Source of the DNA: Desulfuromonas sp.
GTDB taxonomy: Bacteria; Desulfobacterota; Desulfuromonadia; Desulfuromonadales; SZUA-401
Length of the DNA stretch: 21,808 nucleotides
Assembly: GCA_002869605.1 (NCBI GenBank)
Contig: PKUI01000096.1
Coordinates: 1 to 21,808 of the forward strand
Direction: 5' to 3'
This document shows, in pieces, positions 1 to 6,872 of this stretch (its first letter is position 1; each line of letters begins with the position of its first letter). A program made the position numbers and the translations under genes. The notes below the pieces were generated by a model that was given only the letters and a program-made list of their open reading frames with translations, did no database searches and was not told the DNA's origin.

Positions 1-112
1 CCTCGAAACGCTCGGCACACCGCGTCCGCTGGCGGCACTGTTTGCCGCTGCGTCGGTCATCACCATCCGCCTCCTGGCGATCCGCCTCAACTGGTCGCTG
101 CCAAAGGCCTGA
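1..112 (+). CDS. C-terminal end of a TRIC/UPF0126 (YicG-like) membrane protein
   Basis: Only the last 36 codons are inside the window, read in the frame beginning at base 2 and ending with TGA at 110-112. The piece is hydrophobic and ends RLLAIRLNWSLPKA. That arginine-rich helix followed by an NWSLP-type tail is typical of the last transmembrane segment of the TRIC/UPF0126 family (two glycine-rich three-helix repeats, proposed small cation channels in the inner membrane). The start, the rest of the protein and any operon partner lie outside the window. The family call rests on the tail alone and is moderate. Confidence 0.6.
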   Translation, partial: LETLGTPRPLAALFAAASVITIRLLAIRLNWSLPKA

Positions 113-156
113 TTCGATCGCCCTCCAATCACAACAACCCGCTCGGTGCGCCGTAG

Positions 157-399
157 GCAAGGAGCACGGCCGGCGGCTCCCCCGCCGGTAAGCTGGCCAT
201 CGCCTTCGGTGCCGCGCCCAACTTTGCCAATGTCAAACCGCTTACCATCAGCGACGGCTTCAGCGCCGGCGTCCGCCTCGGCCTGGTCTACGACAAGAAA
301 AACAGCGCCAACCCGCTGGTCTCCTCGGTCAAAGCCTACGCCCAGAGCAATGCCTGGAAAAAATCAGTCTCCCAGGCGAACCTGTTTCCGGTCAACTGA
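157..399 (+). pseudogene. Headless coding remnant, unknown family
   Basis: The frame opens just after a TAG at 154-156 and ends at TGA 397-399. It contains no ATG and no credible ribosome site, yet codon use and the residue pattern look like real protein: GKLAIAFGAAPNF, then DGFSAGVRLGLVYDKKN, ending QANLFPVN. The first dozen residues are low-complexity and probably not part of the original gene. It looks like the C-terminal 65-70 residues of a lost gene. The LVYDKKN..NPLV..VKAYAQS stretch is vaguely reminiscent of the end of a substrate-binding domain, but I cannot name the family. The short distance (under 50 nt) to the TRIC gene end suggests a deletion junction. Confidence 0.4.
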
Positions 400-408
400 T
401 CCTCTCAC

Positions 409-445
409 ACCAGCACGGACCGGAAGACTTCCGCTCCGTGCTGGT
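409..445 (+). terminator. Strong hairpin after the remnant, terminator-like without U tract
   Basis: ACCAGCACGGA (409-419) pairs perfectly with TCCGTGCTGGT (435-445). The interior pairs again (CGGAA/TTCCG) around a 3-nt loop after one C-C mismatch. It sits 10 nt after the remnant's stop codon. No run of T follows, so it may act as an mRNA-end or Rho-type stop rather than a canonical intrinsic terminator. Confidence 0.5.
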
Positions 446-725
446 CGCAAAACCTTCCCCCCGTTTGGTTCTCTTGCATTCTTAGCGGCTTTGCGCCTTA
501 AGAGAGCGCTGTGAGCGGGCGTGAGGAAGATGTTTCGAGGTTTCCTTCTGCTTTGTTTATGGATCTGAACACGGTCGGTACGTTATAGATCACCTGGTAG
601 TTCAGGCCAAAAGAATCTTCCTTCTCCTTGATATCAGGCTCCTTACATCTTGAAAAATCTTCTCACCCTGCGCAAATCTCTTGCCGATAAACGCACTCGA
701 CCCTCAAGGCCTTAAAAGTTCGAGT
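446..725. other. Gene-poor stretch with weak minus-strand remnant
   Basis: No intact gene is seen here. On the minus strand a frame is open from 662 down to a TAA at 498-500 and reads sensibly (KEPDIKEKEDSFGLNYQVIYNV, with position 630 near its start). It has no start codon and a TGA immediately upstream at 663-665, so it may be the tail of another decayed gene. Bases 477-510 resemble a simple dispersed TTCTTAGCGGCTTTGCG-type sequence. Base composition is more AT-rich than the flanking genes. Confidence 0.3.
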
Positions 726-752
726 TTGACATGATCCGGGCACTGTTATAGA
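726..752 (+). promoter_or_regulatory. Candidate sigma-70 promoter for the 835-3615 cassette
   Basis: TTGACA at 726-731 matches the -35 consensus exactly. TATAGA at 747-752 is a good -10. The spacer is 15 nt, short of the optimum. The predicted start of transcription near 759 would place the hairpin at 761-778 at the very 5' end of the mRNA. Confidence 0.4.
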
Positions 753-760
753 AACGTCAC

Positions 761-800
761 AGGGCTTTTGCGAGCCCTTTTTCTGTCGTTAGCGCGACAG
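761..800 (+). promoter_or_regulatory. Two tandem leader hairpins, the first terminator-like
   Basis: AGGGCT (761-766) pairs with AGCCCT (773-778) and is followed by TTTTT, the form of an intrinsic terminator. Immediately after, CTGTCG (783-788) pairs with CGACAG (795-800). Both lie in the 35-75 nt upstream of the ATG at 835. The first could end read-through from upstream, or, if transcription begins at the promoter predicted at 726-752, cap the 5' end of the message. The two roles cannot be told apart from sequence. Confidence 0.45.
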
Positions 801-834
801 ACTCAGTGATTTGATCAAAGGATAAGAGCTCGCC

Positions 835-1269
835 ATGAAAAAAACAGACGTACCCCAGGATGTCGGTATCGCCGAAGGACAATCGGAGGTCGCCTACGCC
901 GTCGGCGAAAACGGCGAATACGAGCTGGTCTCCAGCAAGGGGTGGGAACCGAAGAACGTCGCCAACTACCAGGCTTGGGACATCATTGCCGATCAGATCG
1001 AAACAGTGCGCAACCAGGTGCGTAGTGGCAAGCTCAGTCCGCTCGCCTACCAGATGACCAAGCACCAGATGGACAGTCGCCTGATGGCCTCCTATATCGG
1101 CATCGCCCACTGGCGGGCCAAGCGGCACCTCAAACCGAAGGTCTTCGCCAAACTAGACCGCGAATTGCTCGAGAAGTACGCCACCCTGTTCCGCGTCAGC
1201 GTCGAACAGCTGTGCGACCCCGAAACCGTGAACGAAGACTACCAACCCGGACGAGACAGGCTCCTTTGA
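835..1269 (+). CDS. Small HTH-like protein, first gene of BtrH/radical-SAM cassette
   Basis: 144 residues. I do not recognise a named family with certainty. Residues about 20-60 are mixed and polar. Residues about 65-135 are helical: after KLSPLAYQMTKHQMD comes a stretch around ASYIGIAHWRAKRHLK, then LDRELLEKYATLFRVSVEQL. The last segment closely resembles the final helices of XRE/Cro-type DNA-binding domains (…LLEKYAxLFxVSVEQL). A degenerate helix-turn-helix is therefore the best guess, making it either a cassette regulator or a small partner protein. Its TGA shares an A with the ATG of the next gene (TGATG), so the two are translationally coupled. The ribosome site is weak: AAGGA ends 12 nt before the ATG, with ATAAGAG nearer. 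No signal peptide, membrane segment or Cys-rich core-peptide pattern is seen. Real gene: very likely; function: uncertain. Confidence 0.75.
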   Translation: MKKTDVPQDVGIAEGQSEVAYAVGENGEYELVSSKGWEPKNVANYQAWDIIADQIETVRNQVRSGKLSPLAYQMTKHQMDSRLMASYIGIAHWRAKRHLKPKVFAKLDRELLEKYATLFRVSVEQLCDPETVNEDYQPGRDRLL

Positions 1270-2270
1270 TGCAGATCGATTTCCCCCATCGCCAGTCGGC
1301 CCATTGTGAAAGCGGTGTCACCGCCAACTTGATTACCCACCACTGCAGCGAGATGAGCGAAGCACTCGCCTTCGGCATCGGCGCCGGGCTGTTTTTTGCC
1401 TACCTGCCGTTCATCAAGCTGAACGATTTGCCGATGACCACCTTTCGCGCCGCCACCGGGGCGATCCTCAATCGCACCATGAAGGGGCTCGGCGTCACCC
1501 TGCACCGCCAGAAATTCGGCAACCCGAACGCGGCGATGGACGAACTCGACCGCGTGCTCGAAAGCGGCACCCCGGTCGGGCTGCAGACCGGCGCCTGGTT
1601 TCTCCCCTACTTCCCCCCCGCCTACCGCTTCCACTTCAACATGCACAACCTGGTGGTATTCGGCAAGGAAGGCAACGACTACCTGATCAGCGACCCGGTC
1701 TTCCCCGACCCGGTCCGCTGCGACCGAGACAATCTGATGAAAGCGCGCTACACCAAGGGAGCCCTCGCTCCCAAGGGGCGCATGTACTACGTCAGCGGCG
1801 TGCCGGATCAGCTCGACCTGCCGCCGGCGGTGCGCAACGGCATCCGCAAGGTCTGCCGCGAGATGCTCAAGATCCCGCTGCCGATTGCCGGGGTCAAGGG
1901 GATGCGCTTTCTGGCGCGGCGCATGGTTAACTGGCCGACCAAGTTCGGCGACAAGAAAGCGATCTTGTGCCTCGGACAGCTGGTACGCATGCAGGAGGAG
2001 ATCGGCACCGGCGGCGCCGGCTTCCGTTTCATCTACGCAGCCTTCCTGCAGGAGGCCGCAACCATCCTCGGCGAGGAGCGGCTGCGCGGCTGCTCCGAAG
2101 AGCTGACCTCGATCGGTGACCGCTGGCGCGACTTCGCCGTGGTTGCGGCGCGCAACTGCAAGGGGCGCGCAGGCGAGCAGGACAGCTTCGCGCACATGTC
2201 CGAGATCATCTACGACTGCGCCGAACGCGAGGAGAAGCTTTACCACGAACTGATGGAGATCGTCGCTTAA
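1269..2270 (+). CDS. BtrH-type acyltransferase-like protein (BtrH_N plus DUF4872-like)
   Basis: 333 residues from the ATG overlapping the previous stop. An upstream in-frame ATG at 1212 lies inside that gene and is unlikely. The N-terminal region reads AHCESGVTANLITHH then SEALAFGIGAGLFF, matching the BtrH N-terminal fold, a cysteine-protease-like domain; Cys13 is the candidate nucleophile. His in the FHFNMHNLVVFGKEG stretch and the Asp of YLISDPV fit the remaining catalytic positions. The C-terminal half is helical and matches the DUF4872 companion region. In butirosin synthesis BtrH moves an acyl group from an acyl-carrier protein to an amine. By analogy this protein may transfer or cleave an acyl or peptidyl group, but no carrier protein or aminoglycoside genes are nearby, so the substrate is unknown. 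It is followed after one base by the radical SAM gene, suggesting a shared pathway. Confidence 0.8.
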   Translation: MQIDFPHRQSAHCESGVTANLITHHCSEMSEALAFGIGAGLFFAYLPFIKLNDLPMTTFRAATGAILNRTMKGLGVTLHRQKFGNPNAAMDELDRVLESGTPVGLQTGAWFLPYFPPAYRFHFNMHNLVVFGKEGNDYLISDPVFPDPVRCDRDNLMKARYTKGALAPKGRMYYVSGVPDQLDLPPAVRNGIRKVCREMLKIPLPIAGVKGMRFLARRMVNWPTKFGDKKAILCLGQLVRMQEEIGTGGAGFRFIYAAFLQEAATILGEERLRGCSEELTSIGDRWRDFAVVAARNCKGRAGEQDSFAHMSEIIYDCAEREEKLYHELMEIVA

Positions 2271-2271
2271 G

Positions 2272-3615
2272 ATGAAGAAGATCGTCCTGATCAACCCCGC
2301 CTATCGCAGCAGCATGCACTCCAACATCCGCATCCTGGCGCTGCCCCCCTTGAACCTGCAGATCATCGCGGCGCATACCCCTGAACGTTTTACGGTGGAG
2401 ATCATCGACGAGGCCCTCGAGGAGATCGACTTCGAGCAACCGGTCGACCTGGTCGGCATCACCTGCATGACCCCGATGGCGCCACGCGCCTACGAGATCG
2501 CCAGCGAATACCGTAAACGGGGTGTTCCGGTGGTGATCGGCGGCATCCACGCCTCGATCATGCACGACGAGGCCAAGCAGTTCTGCGACGCGGTGGTCGT
2601 CGGCGAGGGAGAACAGCTCTGGCCGCAGCTACTCGAAGACTTTGAACTCGGCTCCCTGCAACCGCTCTACACCATGACCGAGCGCCCCGACATCACCCAC
2701 CTGCCGATGCCGCGCCGTGACCTCTCCAATAACGACTATTTCGTGCAAACAGTACAGACCTCGCGTGGCTGCCCGCACAACTGCAAGTTCTGCTCGGTCA
2801 CCATGTTCAACGGCGGCAAGTACCGCATGCGCGATATCGACAACGTCATCGACGAGCTTGAAAGCCTCGAGGCCAAGCGCATCTTCATCATCGACGACAA
2901 CATTCTCGGCCCCGGCAAGCAATGTATCGAGCGGGCCTTTGAGCTGTTTAACCGCATGAAAGGGCTCGGCAAGGAGTGGGGCGGGCAGACCTGCCTGAAC
3001 ATCGTCGAGCACGACGGCCTGCTCAAGGCAGCCCACGACAGTGGCGCGCGGGCCTTCCTGATCGGCTTCGAATCGCTGCAGCCGCACACCCTGTCGGCAA
3101 TGAAGAAGAATATGAACCTGCGTCCAAACACCAGCAATTTCAAGGACGCGATCAAGAAGATCCAGGACCACGGCATCGCCATCGTCGGCGGCTTCATCTT
3201 CGGCACCGACGACGACACTATGGAGACCTACGAGCGGACCCTCGAGTTCATCCATGACTCAGGAATCGACGCGGTACAGCTCACCATTCAAACCCCGCTG
3301 CCCGGCACCGCCCTCTACCGCGAACTGCAGGAGCAGGGCCGCCTGCTGCGCGACACCTATCCGGCCGACTGGGAGGCCTACAACATCTTCGAACCTGTTT
3401 TCCAACCGAAGCACATGAGCCCGGAGGAGCTGTATTCCGGACTCATCGACGCCTACCGGGAGGTCGCCTCGTTCAAACGCTCGCTGCCGCGGGGATTGAA
3501 AACCTTTTGGCGTACGCGCAGCCTGTTCAGCACCAGCATTGCTTTTTTCTGGAACCACGACAGTTACAAGACCATCTCGGCGATCACCAATCCGCAGCTA
3601 GGGCCGCCGGCCTGA
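2272..3615 (+). CDS. Cobalamin-binding radical SAM enzyme
   Basis: 447 residues. Residues about 1-140 form a B12-binding Rossmann-like domain (KKIVLINPAYR…LPPLNLQIIAA…VDLVGITCMT…VVIGGIHASIM…VVGEGE). Residues about 155-370 form the radical SAM barrel, with the cluster ligands Cys167, Cys171 and Cys174 in CPHNCKFC. Downstream barrel motifs include FIIDDNI, LIGFESL and GGFIFGTDDDT, followed by TPLPGTALY. The C-terminal 70 residues (from HMSPEELYSG) are the usual helical tail of this class. These enzymes carry out radical methylations or other C-C and C-P chemistry using adenosylmethionine and cobalamin; the residues do not reveal the substrate. The ATG begins one base after the previous stop, so co-translation is expected. 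Start and family are secure; the precise reaction is not. Confidence 0.92.
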   Translation: MKKIVLINPAYRSSMHSNIRILALPPLNLQIIAAHTPERFTVEIIDEALEEIDFEQPVDLVGITCMTPMAPRAYEIASEYRKRGVPVVIGGIHASIMHDEAKQFCDAVVVGEGEQLWPQLLEDFELGSLQPLYTMTERPDITHLPMPRRDLSNNDYFVQTVQTSRGCPHNCKFCSVTMFNGGKYRMRDIDNVIDELESLEAKRIFIIDDNILGPGKQCIERAFELFNRMKGLGKEWGGQTCLNIVEHDGLLKAAHDSGARAFLIGFESLQPHTLSAMKKNMNLRPNTSNFKDAIKKIQDHGIAIVGGFIFGTDDDTMETYERTLEFIHDSGIDAVQLTIQTPLPGTALYRELQEQGRLLRDTYPADWEAYNIFEPVFQPKHMSPEELYSGLIDAYREVASFKRSLPRGLKTFWRTRSLFSTSIAFFWNHDSYKTISAITNPQLGPPA

Positions 3616-3650
3616 AGCTTAGTCGCTGGACATCCCTCGTCGTGCTGCTA

Positions 3651-3675
3651 AAATAAGACCTTTCAGGTCGTATTT
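3651..3675 (+). terminator. Weak terminator-like hairpin after the cassette
   Basis: GACC (3657-3660) pairs with GGTC (3666-3669), and after one mismatch AAATA (3651-3655) pairs with TATTT (3671-3675). It lies 35 nt after the radical SAM stop and before the sensor kinase. The stem is interrupted and no T run follows, so it would be a weak stop at best. Confidence 0.35.
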
Positions 3676-3700
3676 GTCCTGCCGTGGAATCTATTCCCGG

Positions 3701-5725
3701 ATGGAGTGCCTCTTGCCACTGCGTGTGTCCCGCCGAATTCTCCTTTTGACCCTAAGCGGCCTGCTGCTGTTCTCTGCGTCCAGTGGACTCGCAGCAGAGA
3801 TCCAACTCAGGGCCGGCCTCGAGCAGAACCCACCCCTCTCCTTCATCGACGACAACGGTACCCCTTCCGGACTTCTGGTCGATCTCCTCGACCATATAGC
3901 GGCCCAGGAGAACTGGCAGCTCAAGTATGTCCCGGACACCTTCGATCGCGGCCTCAGCAAACTGCGCCGTCATGAAATCGACCTGATGGTCACCATCGCC
4001 TACTCGGAAGAGCGTGCCAGGACCTATGACTTCAACCTTGACAATGTGGTGGTGAATTGGGGGATGGTCTACGCCCCGAAAGGGGAGAAGCTACAATCCT
4101 ACTTTGACCTTGCCGGCAGGAAGGTGGCGATCATGCGCGGCGATATTCACGCGCAGGTCTTCCGCAAGATGCTCAACAATTTTGATATCAGCGCCGAACT
4201 CCTTGAAGTCGACAATTTCGAGCAGGTATTCGCGGCCCTCGCCGAAGGGCGTGCGGAGGCCGGCGTCGTGAGCCGCTTCTACTCCCTCGAAGCCGAACAC
4301 GAGTTTCCGGTCCAGGCAACTCCGATTATCTTCAACCCGATCGAGGTACACTACGCCACCGCCAAGGGGATGAACCCGCAACTGCTCAAGGCGATCGACA
4401 GTCACCTGGCCACCCTCAAGGAGAACCCCAACTCTTATTACTATCAGGCCCTCGACCGCTGGCTCGGTGTCCAGAGGCAACAAACGCTGCCGAGCTGGGT
4501 TCTGACATTGCTCTACACCCTGGCCGCGCTGTTCGCCTGCGTCGCACTGTTTGCCCTGCTGCTACAACGCCAGGTAAAACGACGCACCCGGAGCCTGCAC
4601 GAGGAGATAAAAAAACGCCAGCTTACCGCCGAGGAACTGCGTCTGGCGGAAGAGAAATATCGCAACCTGGTCGAAAACGCCAACGCCATCATCCTGCACT
4701 GGAACCCGAAAGGCGAGGTCACCTTTCTCAACGATTTCGGTGAACAACTGTTCGGGTACGACAAGAACGAATTAATCGGGCGCAACGTGGTCGGCACCAT
4801 CGTTCCCGACCAGGAATCGACCGGGCGCGACCTCGAGGAAATGATCGAGGAGATCTGCAGCCACCCGGAAAAATTCCAGACCAACGAAAACGAGAACATC
4901 TGCAAGGACGGGCGGCGAGTCTGGATCTCGTGGCGTAACCGTCCGGTGCGCAGTGTCACCAACGAGTTGATCGGTATCCTCAGCGTCGGTATCGACGTCA
5001 GTGAAAAAAAACAGGCCGAAGAGGCCCGGATACAGTACGACCAGGTCAAGGACGCCTTTATTTCCACCGCCGCCCACGAACTGCGCACCCCCCTGACATC
5101 GATCATCGGCTACGCGGAGCTGCTGCAGGAAGCGATCGGCCCGGAGGAGTTGCCTAGCGAGCAGCTGCGCGACTACCTCGACATCATCTGCGCCAAGGGA
5201 GAGCACCTCGATCGCATCGTCGATGACCTGCTCGATATCAGCCGCGTCAAAAAGGGCATACCGCTGCCGCTTGAGTGCCGTGAGAGTTCGCTACTCACCC
5301 TCGCGGAACAGATCGTCTCTCAATATCAGGACCTGGTCACCTCCCACCAGTTCCAACTGGAACAGATCGGATCAGCGAACGGAAGCTGTTCCTTCGATCA
5401 GCAGCGTATCGCCCAGGTATTCGAAAACCTGCTCAGCAACGCGGTGAAATACTCGCCTCCAAAAAGCGAAATCAAGGTGGTCCTGTCGGCCAGTTCCGAG
5501 CGCTTCCATGTCTGCGTCATCGACCAGGGGATCGGCATGAGCCGTGATCAGATTGCCGCCATTTTCGACAACTTCTACCGGGTCGACACCGGGAACTGTG
5601 CAGCCAGCGGACTCGGCATCGGCATGTCGATCGCTCGTCAGATCGTGCTCGCTCACGGCGGTGATATCTGGGTCGAAAGCGAACCGGAAGCAGGAACCTC
5701 GGTGCACTTCTCACTGCCAGCCTGA
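3701..5725 (+). CDS. Hybrid sensor histidine kinase: periplasmic SBP_bac_3 domain, TM, PAS, HisKA, HATPase_c
   Basis: 674 residues from the ATG. An export signal (RRILLLTLSGLLLF) precedes a periplasmic solute-binding domain of the family-3 (amino-acid-binding) type at about 30-255, beginning LRAGLEQNPPLSFIDDNG. One strong membrane span lies at about 264-290, then a short linker and a PAS domain at about 316-440 (EEKYRNLVENANAIILHW). The HisKA domain carries the phospho-acceptor His459 in AAHELRTPLTS. HATPase_c follows, with N box (FENLLSNAVKYS), G1 box (DQGIGM) and G2 box (GLGIGMSIA). It presumably senses a small periplasmic ligand and phosphorylates a response regulator, but none is adjacent. 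Start choice: GGAG at 3703-3706 is ideally placed for a TTG start at 3713, which gives a neater signal peptide. A TTG at 3674 falls inside the hairpin at 3651-3675 and is unlikely. Confidence 0.88.
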   Translation: MECLLPLRVSRRILLLTLSGLLLFSASSGLAAEIQLRAGLEQNPPLSFIDDNGTPSGLLVDLLDHIAAQENWQLKYVPDTFDRGLSKLRRHEIDLMVTIAYSEERARTYDFNLDNVVVNWGMVYAPKGEKLQSYFDLAGRKVAIMRGDIHAQVFRKMLNNFDISAELLEVDNFEQVFAALAEGRAEAGVVSRFYSLEAEHEFPVQATPIIFNPIEVHYATAKGMNPQLLKAIDSHLATLKENPNSYYYQALDRWLGVQRQQTLPSWVLTLLYTLAALFACVALFALLLQRQVKRRTRSLHEEIKKRQLTAEELRLAEEKYRNLVENANAIILHWNPKGEVTFLNDFGEQLFGYDKNELIGRNVVGTIVPDQESTGRDLEEMIEEICSHPEKFQTNENENICKDGRRVWISWRNRPVRSVTNELIGILSVGIDVSEKKQAEEARIQYDQVKDAFISTAAHELRTPLTSIIGYAELLQEAIGPEELPSEQLRDYLDIICAKGEHLDRIVDDLLDISRVKKGIPLPLECRESSLLTLAEQIVSQYQDLVTSHQFQLEQIGSANGSCSFDQQRIAQVFENLLSNAVKYSPPKSEIKVVLSASSERFHVCVIDQGIGMSRDQIAAIFDNFYRVDTGNCAASGLGIGMSIARQIVLAHGGDIWVESEPEAGTSVHFSLPA

Positions 5726-5883
5726 TCCCTCCACCACTCGCCGAAACTCCTTAATCCGCCCCCCTTGCCCACTCAGACAACCGTCGGCATCGTCTCTACA
5801 GCTCAGGAGCGCGGCACCTTATTCAAGGCTGCGTTGAACAGATCAATTGTTGAGCAGGGATGAAACCGAGTCGAATGAAAGCT

Positions 5884-6354
5884 TCAGGTTGCGCAACGGT
5901 AGACCACCACGCACACCCGCTTGAGGCCGGAGAGCTGCCGGAGTTCGTCCTCGATCAGGGACTGCACCCGGGCCGACTTCCCGCCACCGGTCCCGGCCCC
6001 GATCAGCGGCAGCGCCAGGGAAGAATAGCCTTGCGCGGCGGCAAGTTCGACGGCGCTGCGCACCGAGAGACGGATGGAGCGCTCGCTTGAGCGCCACAGC
6101 ATGTTGATGCCGGCGACATGGATGATCGCCTTGAAGGGGAGTCGCCCGGCCGAGGTGAGCACCGCATGGCCGAGCGGAATGGGGCCCTTGCGGGCCAGCT
6201 CACGGAAAATCGTGTAACCGCCCCGCTTCTTGATCGCCCCGGAGACCCCCTGGGGCAGGAGCAGCCACCAGGGGATGATATTGCGATTCCAGGCGTTGAC
6301 GATGACCTCCACCGGCTGTTCGAGGAGATCGCCATGAACAACTTCGACCTGCAT
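5884..6354 (-). CDS. Macrodomain (ADP-ribose-binding) protein, third gene of aro operon
   Basis: 156 residues, a single stand-alone macrodomain. Ligand-loop motifs are clear: VEVVHGDLLEQPVEVIVNAWN at the start (adenine contacts and the VNA-type loop), IIHVAGI mid-protein, and LPLIGAGTGGG for the phosphate loop. The second half of the VNA loop is altered: instead of the NAAN…GGGG pattern it reads NAWNRN followed by a hydrophobic PWWLLLPQGVSGAI segment, so hydrolase activity is uncertain. Macrodomains bind or remove ADP-ribose from proteins, nucleic acids or O-acetyl-ADP-ribose. The gene starts 11 nt after the shikimate kinase stop in the same direction, so it is probably the last gene of the aroE-aroK transcript. 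No metabolic reason for the pairing is evident. Confidence 0.85.
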   Translation of the reverse strand: MQVEVVHGDLLEQPVEVIVNAWNRNIIPWWLLLPQGVSGAIKKRGGYTIFRELARKGPIPLGHAVLTSAGRLPFKAIIHVAGINMLWRSSERSIRLSVRSAVELAAAQGYSSLALPLIGAGTGGGKSARVQSLIEDELRQLSGLKRVCVVVYRCAT

Positions 6355-6365
6355 AGACCCTCCGG

Positions 6366-6872
6366 TCAGACCCCGGTCAGGTCAAGGATTTTCCCTGCGA
6401 CCTGCTCAGGGGTGAGGCTGTCGGTCCTGATGGCATGATGTGCCGCCGCAGCATACTTCGGGGTTCGCCGCTCGAGCACTTCGGCAACCTCCTCGGTGAA
6501 GGTTTTGCCCTCAACCAGGGCCGGACGCTGGGTGTCATCGGCAATTCTAGAAACGATCGTATCGACCTCGGCCTTGAGCCAGAAGACCGCGGCATTCTGC
6601 TGCAGGATGGCGACATTCTCGTCGCGCTCGATCACCCCACCGCCACAATCGATCACCAGGCCATCCTGCCCGGCGAGCCGCCGTGCCTCCCCGGTCTCGA
6701 GGTCGCGAAAATAATCCCAGCCGTGCGCGGCGACAATCTCGGGAATGGAACTGCCGGCATGCCTGACGATCTCGGCATCCATGCTCACCAGCTGCATGCC
6801 GAGCTGCTCAGCGACGATCTGCCCGACATGGCTCTTGCCGGTGCCACGGTATCCGATCAGTACGATATTCAT
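6366..6872 (-). CDS. aroK: Shikimate kinase
   Basis: 168 residues, normal family length. It phosphorylates shikimate at the 3-hydroxyl using ATP in the chorismate pathway, in the cytoplasm. The P-loop is GYRGTGKS (residues 7-14). The shikimate site shows MDAEIVRHAG, the YFRDLE segment and the CGGGVIERDENV loop, and the lid holds TQRPAL. The start codon overlaps the aroE stop by 4 nt (ATGA), so translation is coupled to the dehydrogenase that makes its substrate. I write aroK rather than aroL by convention; the sequence does not separate the isozymes. Confidence 0.93.
   Translation of the reverse strand: MNIVLIGYRGTGKSHVGQIVAEQLGMQLVSMDAEIVRHAGSSIPEIVAAHGWDYFRDLETGEARRLAGQDGLVIDCGGGVIERDENVAILQQNAAVFWLKAEVDTIVSRIADDTQRPALVEGKTFTEEVAEVLERRTPKYAAAAHHAIRTDSLTPEQVAGKILDLTGV

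Noticed and set aside
810..819. TTTGATCAAA as an FNR/CRP-type site before the cassette
   Set aside because: It lacks the 4-nt spacer of an FNR box (TTGAT-N4-ATCAA) and lies next to the ribosome site; probably chance.
1212..1268. Extended start for the BtrH-like protein
   Set aside because: Adds 19 residues that overlap the upstream gene and lie outside the family's N-terminus; the TGATG overlap start is better.
1239..2294. Minus-strand open frame of 351 codons across the BtrH-like gene
   Set aside because: Antisense shadow of a recognisable gene; biased composition and no motif.
835..3615. RiPP biosynthetic cluster
   Set aside because: No precursor peptide, leader-peptide pattern, RRE domain or SPASM cysteine cluster could be found; the radical SAM protein is of the B12-binding class without SPASM.
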